Source: DAIDKA01 sp036498905
GTDB lineage: Bacteria > Pseudomonadota > Gammaproteobacteria > Steroidobacterales > Steroidobacteraceae
Assembly (NCBI GenBank): GCA_036498905.1
Contig: DASYER010000108.1
Coordinates: forward strand, 62,001 to 126,000
Length of the DNA stretch: 64,000 nt
Direction of reading: 5' to 3'
Positions 62,462-64,000 of this stretch are shown here, piece after piece. Made by a program: the position numbers and the translations under genes. The notes under the pieces are model-generated. The model ran no database searches. It saw only the letters and a list, made by a program, of their open reading frames with translations, and was not told the DNA's origin. Every line of letters starts with the position of its first letter. Position 1 is the first letter of the stretch.

Positions 62462-63388
62462 ATGGATATGACGACCTCTGCTTCGAACAATGAGTCTGAT
62501 GAGTGGTTCAGATGGTTGCTCCATCAGCGTCACGCAGGTGATGCGACTTTCCGTCATCAAATGCAAAAGCAGCTCGATCGATTTGCACAGCGCGTGCTGG
62601 ATGACGCCCAACTTGCGCCCGGCGAGACCCTCGTGGATGTCGGCTGTGGCGAGGGGCTCATCGGATTTAGCGCCATTGATCGCATAGGAGAATCGCTCAA
62701 CGTCATTCTCACCGACATTTCCGCGCCGATGATCGCGCACGCGCAGGGTGTCGCGAAAAAGCGCGGGGTGGTCAACCAGTGCTGGTTCATCCAATGCCCC
62801 GCCGATGACCTCGCGGCCATTCCAGATGCATCGGTGGATGTCGTCACGACTCGCGCCGTCTTGGCCTACGTAGCTGACAGGAGCAAGGCCCTACTGGAGT
62901 TCTTCAGAATCCTAAGGCCCGGTGGCCGAATCTCCATTTGCGAGCCGATTCTACAGGACGAGGCTCTGGTCGCCTGCGCTCTAAAAGCCATGGTAGACAC
63001 GGAAGTGTCGGCGCCCGAGGACCGGTTTCGGCCGCTTCTGTATCGGTGGAGGGCCGCCCAGTTCCCTGACACGCACGAGAAGCTGCTGGCGAATCCTTTG
63101 ACCAACTACACGGAACGCACGCTCTTTGAAACAGTGCGATCGGCCGGATTTGCGCCCATCCACGCCCAACTGCACTTGGATTTCGCACCTTCCGAATTTA
63201 CTTCCTGGAATGTTTTCGTGGAGAGCTCACCCCATCCCTGGGCGCCATCGCTGAAAGAGATTCTGGCGCAGCAATTCTCTTCCGAGGAGCGCAGATGCTT
63301 CGAGCAGATGATGCGGCCGCTGGTGGAATCCGGAACCGTGCCCGCCACGTCCCGGATGCTATATCTGTGCGCCGAGAAGGCCAGATAG
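62462..63388 (+). CDS. Class I SAM-dependent methyltransferase
   Basis: 308 residues from ATG 62462; a second ATG follows after one codon. Motif I LVDVGCGEGLIGFSAI at about 60, post-I NVILTDISAPM, motif II region CPADDLAAIPDASVDVV and III ILRPGGRISICEPI. The C-terminal 130 residues are an additional helical domain, unusual for short methyltransferases, ending SRMLYLCAEKAR. Substrate unknown; it follows the glycosyltransferase by 221 bp, perhaps in the same pathway. Confidence 0.85.
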   Translation: MDMTTSASNNESDEWFRWLLHQRHAGDATFRHQMQKQLDRFAQRVLDDAQLAPGETLVDVGCGEGLIGFSAIDRIGESLNVILTDISAPMIAHAQGVAKKRGVVNQCWFIQCPADDLAAIPDASVDVVTTRAVLAYVADRSKALLEFFRILRPGGRISICEPILQDEALVACALKAMVDTEVSAPEDRFRPLLYRWRAAQFPDTHEKLLANPLTNYTERTLFETVRSAGFAPIHAQLHLDFAPSEFTSWNVFVESSPHPWAPSLKEILAQQFSSEERRCFEQMMRPLVESGTVPATSRMLYLCAEKAR

Positions 63389-63558
63389 GTATCGGTAAAC
63401 CGTACCGTAGGCCGGGCCTGCGATGGTACCGAAGGCATCCACACCCGGACGCCCGGTAGTCGGGGCCGTCGCCGCCACGACATCGGTAACCTCCTCCGCC
63501 TGGTTCGGATCCGCGCAGGTGGCCGGCCATTTCGCCCTTAAGGCGCTCGCATATCCTG

Positions 63559-64000
63559 TCAAGACCTGGAGTTGCGTTGCACCACAATCTTCAGGTGCCG
63601 TACGCCTGATTCGCTGACTGTATCCGGATCAGCCCAGACCTCCCGCTCTGCAAGCTGTTCGAGCGACTGATTGAGAGTCTCTTTGCCGGGGCGAGCGGCC
63701 CGAGATCCCTCGCCCGGCGGCTTGCGACTGATCACCGCCCGTGGCTTTGGGTTGTAGTCGGCTGGCGGCCCGACATCCGGGACCGCAAAGGCTTGCGAAC
63801 CACCTTCCTGCGCGCGCATGAGTTCCTGCTCAGTAACAGGTACGACAGCGGCCGATGCAAATTTCGCGCGCACCTGGCAGGCCACCTGGTTTGCAGAGAC
63901 CGGGTCGGCGAAGAACCCCATTCGCAGAAAATAGCGACTACGCCCGTCACGGCGGCTATGAGTCACATACGTTGTATGTGCATTGAACAGGGCGAGCGAT
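63559..64000 (-). CDS. Protein with SPOR-like segment, 5' end beyond the window
   Basis: 147 residues are visible; the frame is open to the right edge, and the visible part continues upstream as LALFNAHTTYVTHSRRDGRSRYFLRMGF. A conserved segment is DPVSANQVACQVRAKFASAAVVP with a strong basic/aromatic start (YVTHSRRDGRSRYFLRMGFF). The GFFADPVSANQVA...VRAKF pattern is reminiscent of SPOR-type peptidoglycan-binding repeats, but this is uncertain. The C-terminus is acidic/basic mixed and disordered. Function unknown; partial. Confidence 0.55.
   Translation of the reverse strand, partial: SLALFNAHTTYVTHSRRDGRSRYFLRMGFFADPVSANQVACQVRAKFASAAVVPVTEQELMRAQEGGSQAFAVPDVGPPADYNPKPRAVISRKPPGEGSRAARPGKETLNQSLEQLAEREVWADPDTVSESGVRHLKIVVQRNSRS

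Noticed and set aside
1..64000. CRISPR arrays, tRNA genes, rRNA genes, IS elements or prophage modules
   Set aside because: No regularly spaced repeats, no cloverleaf-like sequence I could identify, and no transposase, integrase or phage structural protein among the frames read.

Overview
The window is GC-rich chromosomal DNA from a Gram-negative bacterium. It carries TonB-dependent uptake, an RND outer-membrane factor with a lipobox, an osmoregulated periplasmic glucan protein, the three-subunit glycolate dehydrogenase, thioredoxin 2 and an EAL-CBS-GGDEF protein. Together these fit a gammaproteobacterium of the Xanthomonadales/Nevskiales/Steroidobacterales type. That placement is an inference from gene content; no rRNA, tRNA or other phylogenetic marker is present. 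No CRISPR array, insertion sequence, prophage or integrase was seen.

Layout. 1-1.6 kb is gene-poor and looks decayed: a possible beta-lactamase-like C-terminal relic, an amber-interrupted frame, a small secreted protein and a 22-codon ORF behind a perfect extended Shine-Dalgarno. 1.8-11 kb is an import/export and hydrolase block: two MacB-type permeases without an ATPase, a 1097-residue TonB-dependent receptor, a divergent Lrp/AsnC regulator, a secreted alpha/beta hydrolase and a secreted metallo-beta-lactamase-fold hydrolase. 11.6-13.6 kb is a BlaI repressor coupled to an M56 (BlaR1-like) membrane peptidase whose C-terminus is six ankyrin repeats instead of a penicillin sensor. 13.7-17.8 kb holds OpgD-like, Sel1-repeat and frameshifted YdcF genes. 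17.8-30.7 kb is rich in stress and housekeeping genes: large catalase KatE with a structured leader, small stress-like proteins, a YdeI-like protein, a beta-propeller protein, an NmrA-type protein, a frameshifted SbmA/YddA-type transporter, a CDGSH protein, a PEBP protein, an SDR, TrxC and PilZ.

30.7-41.9 kb is metabolic: quinone oxidoreductase plus hydrolase, a His-rich cation exporter coupled to an MBL hydrolase, glcDEF, a Tat-type aldo/keto reductase, an RRM protein, an acid-shock-like protein and a PrsW-like protease. 42-52.8 kb carries a histone H1-like gene behind a DnaA-box dyad, the EAL-CBS-GGDEF protein, an inositol-monophosphatase-family enzyme, a YjbR protein, a phosphopantetheinyl transferase, an OprM/NodT factor, MurJ and an MFS transporter. 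52.9-64 kb is mainly exported enzymes: a Vgb-like propeller, an ABM-domain protein, a lipoprotein lipase, an acetylxylan-esterase-like protein, an SGNH hydrolase and another MBL hydrolase, followed by a glycosyltransferase, a methyltransferase and a protein running off the right edge.

How the parts work together. Several tight couplings are visible (TGATG or ATGA overlaps in glcDEF, the oxidoreductase/hydrolase pair and the CDF/MBL pair; a 3-bp gap in BlaI/M56). Convergent genes often overlap at their 3' ends, so the region is compact. The candidate novel system is the BlaI/M56-ankyrin pair, followed by the degenerate ABC transporter, the DnaA-box dyad before the H1-like gene, and several small-protein genes with good ribosome-binding sites.
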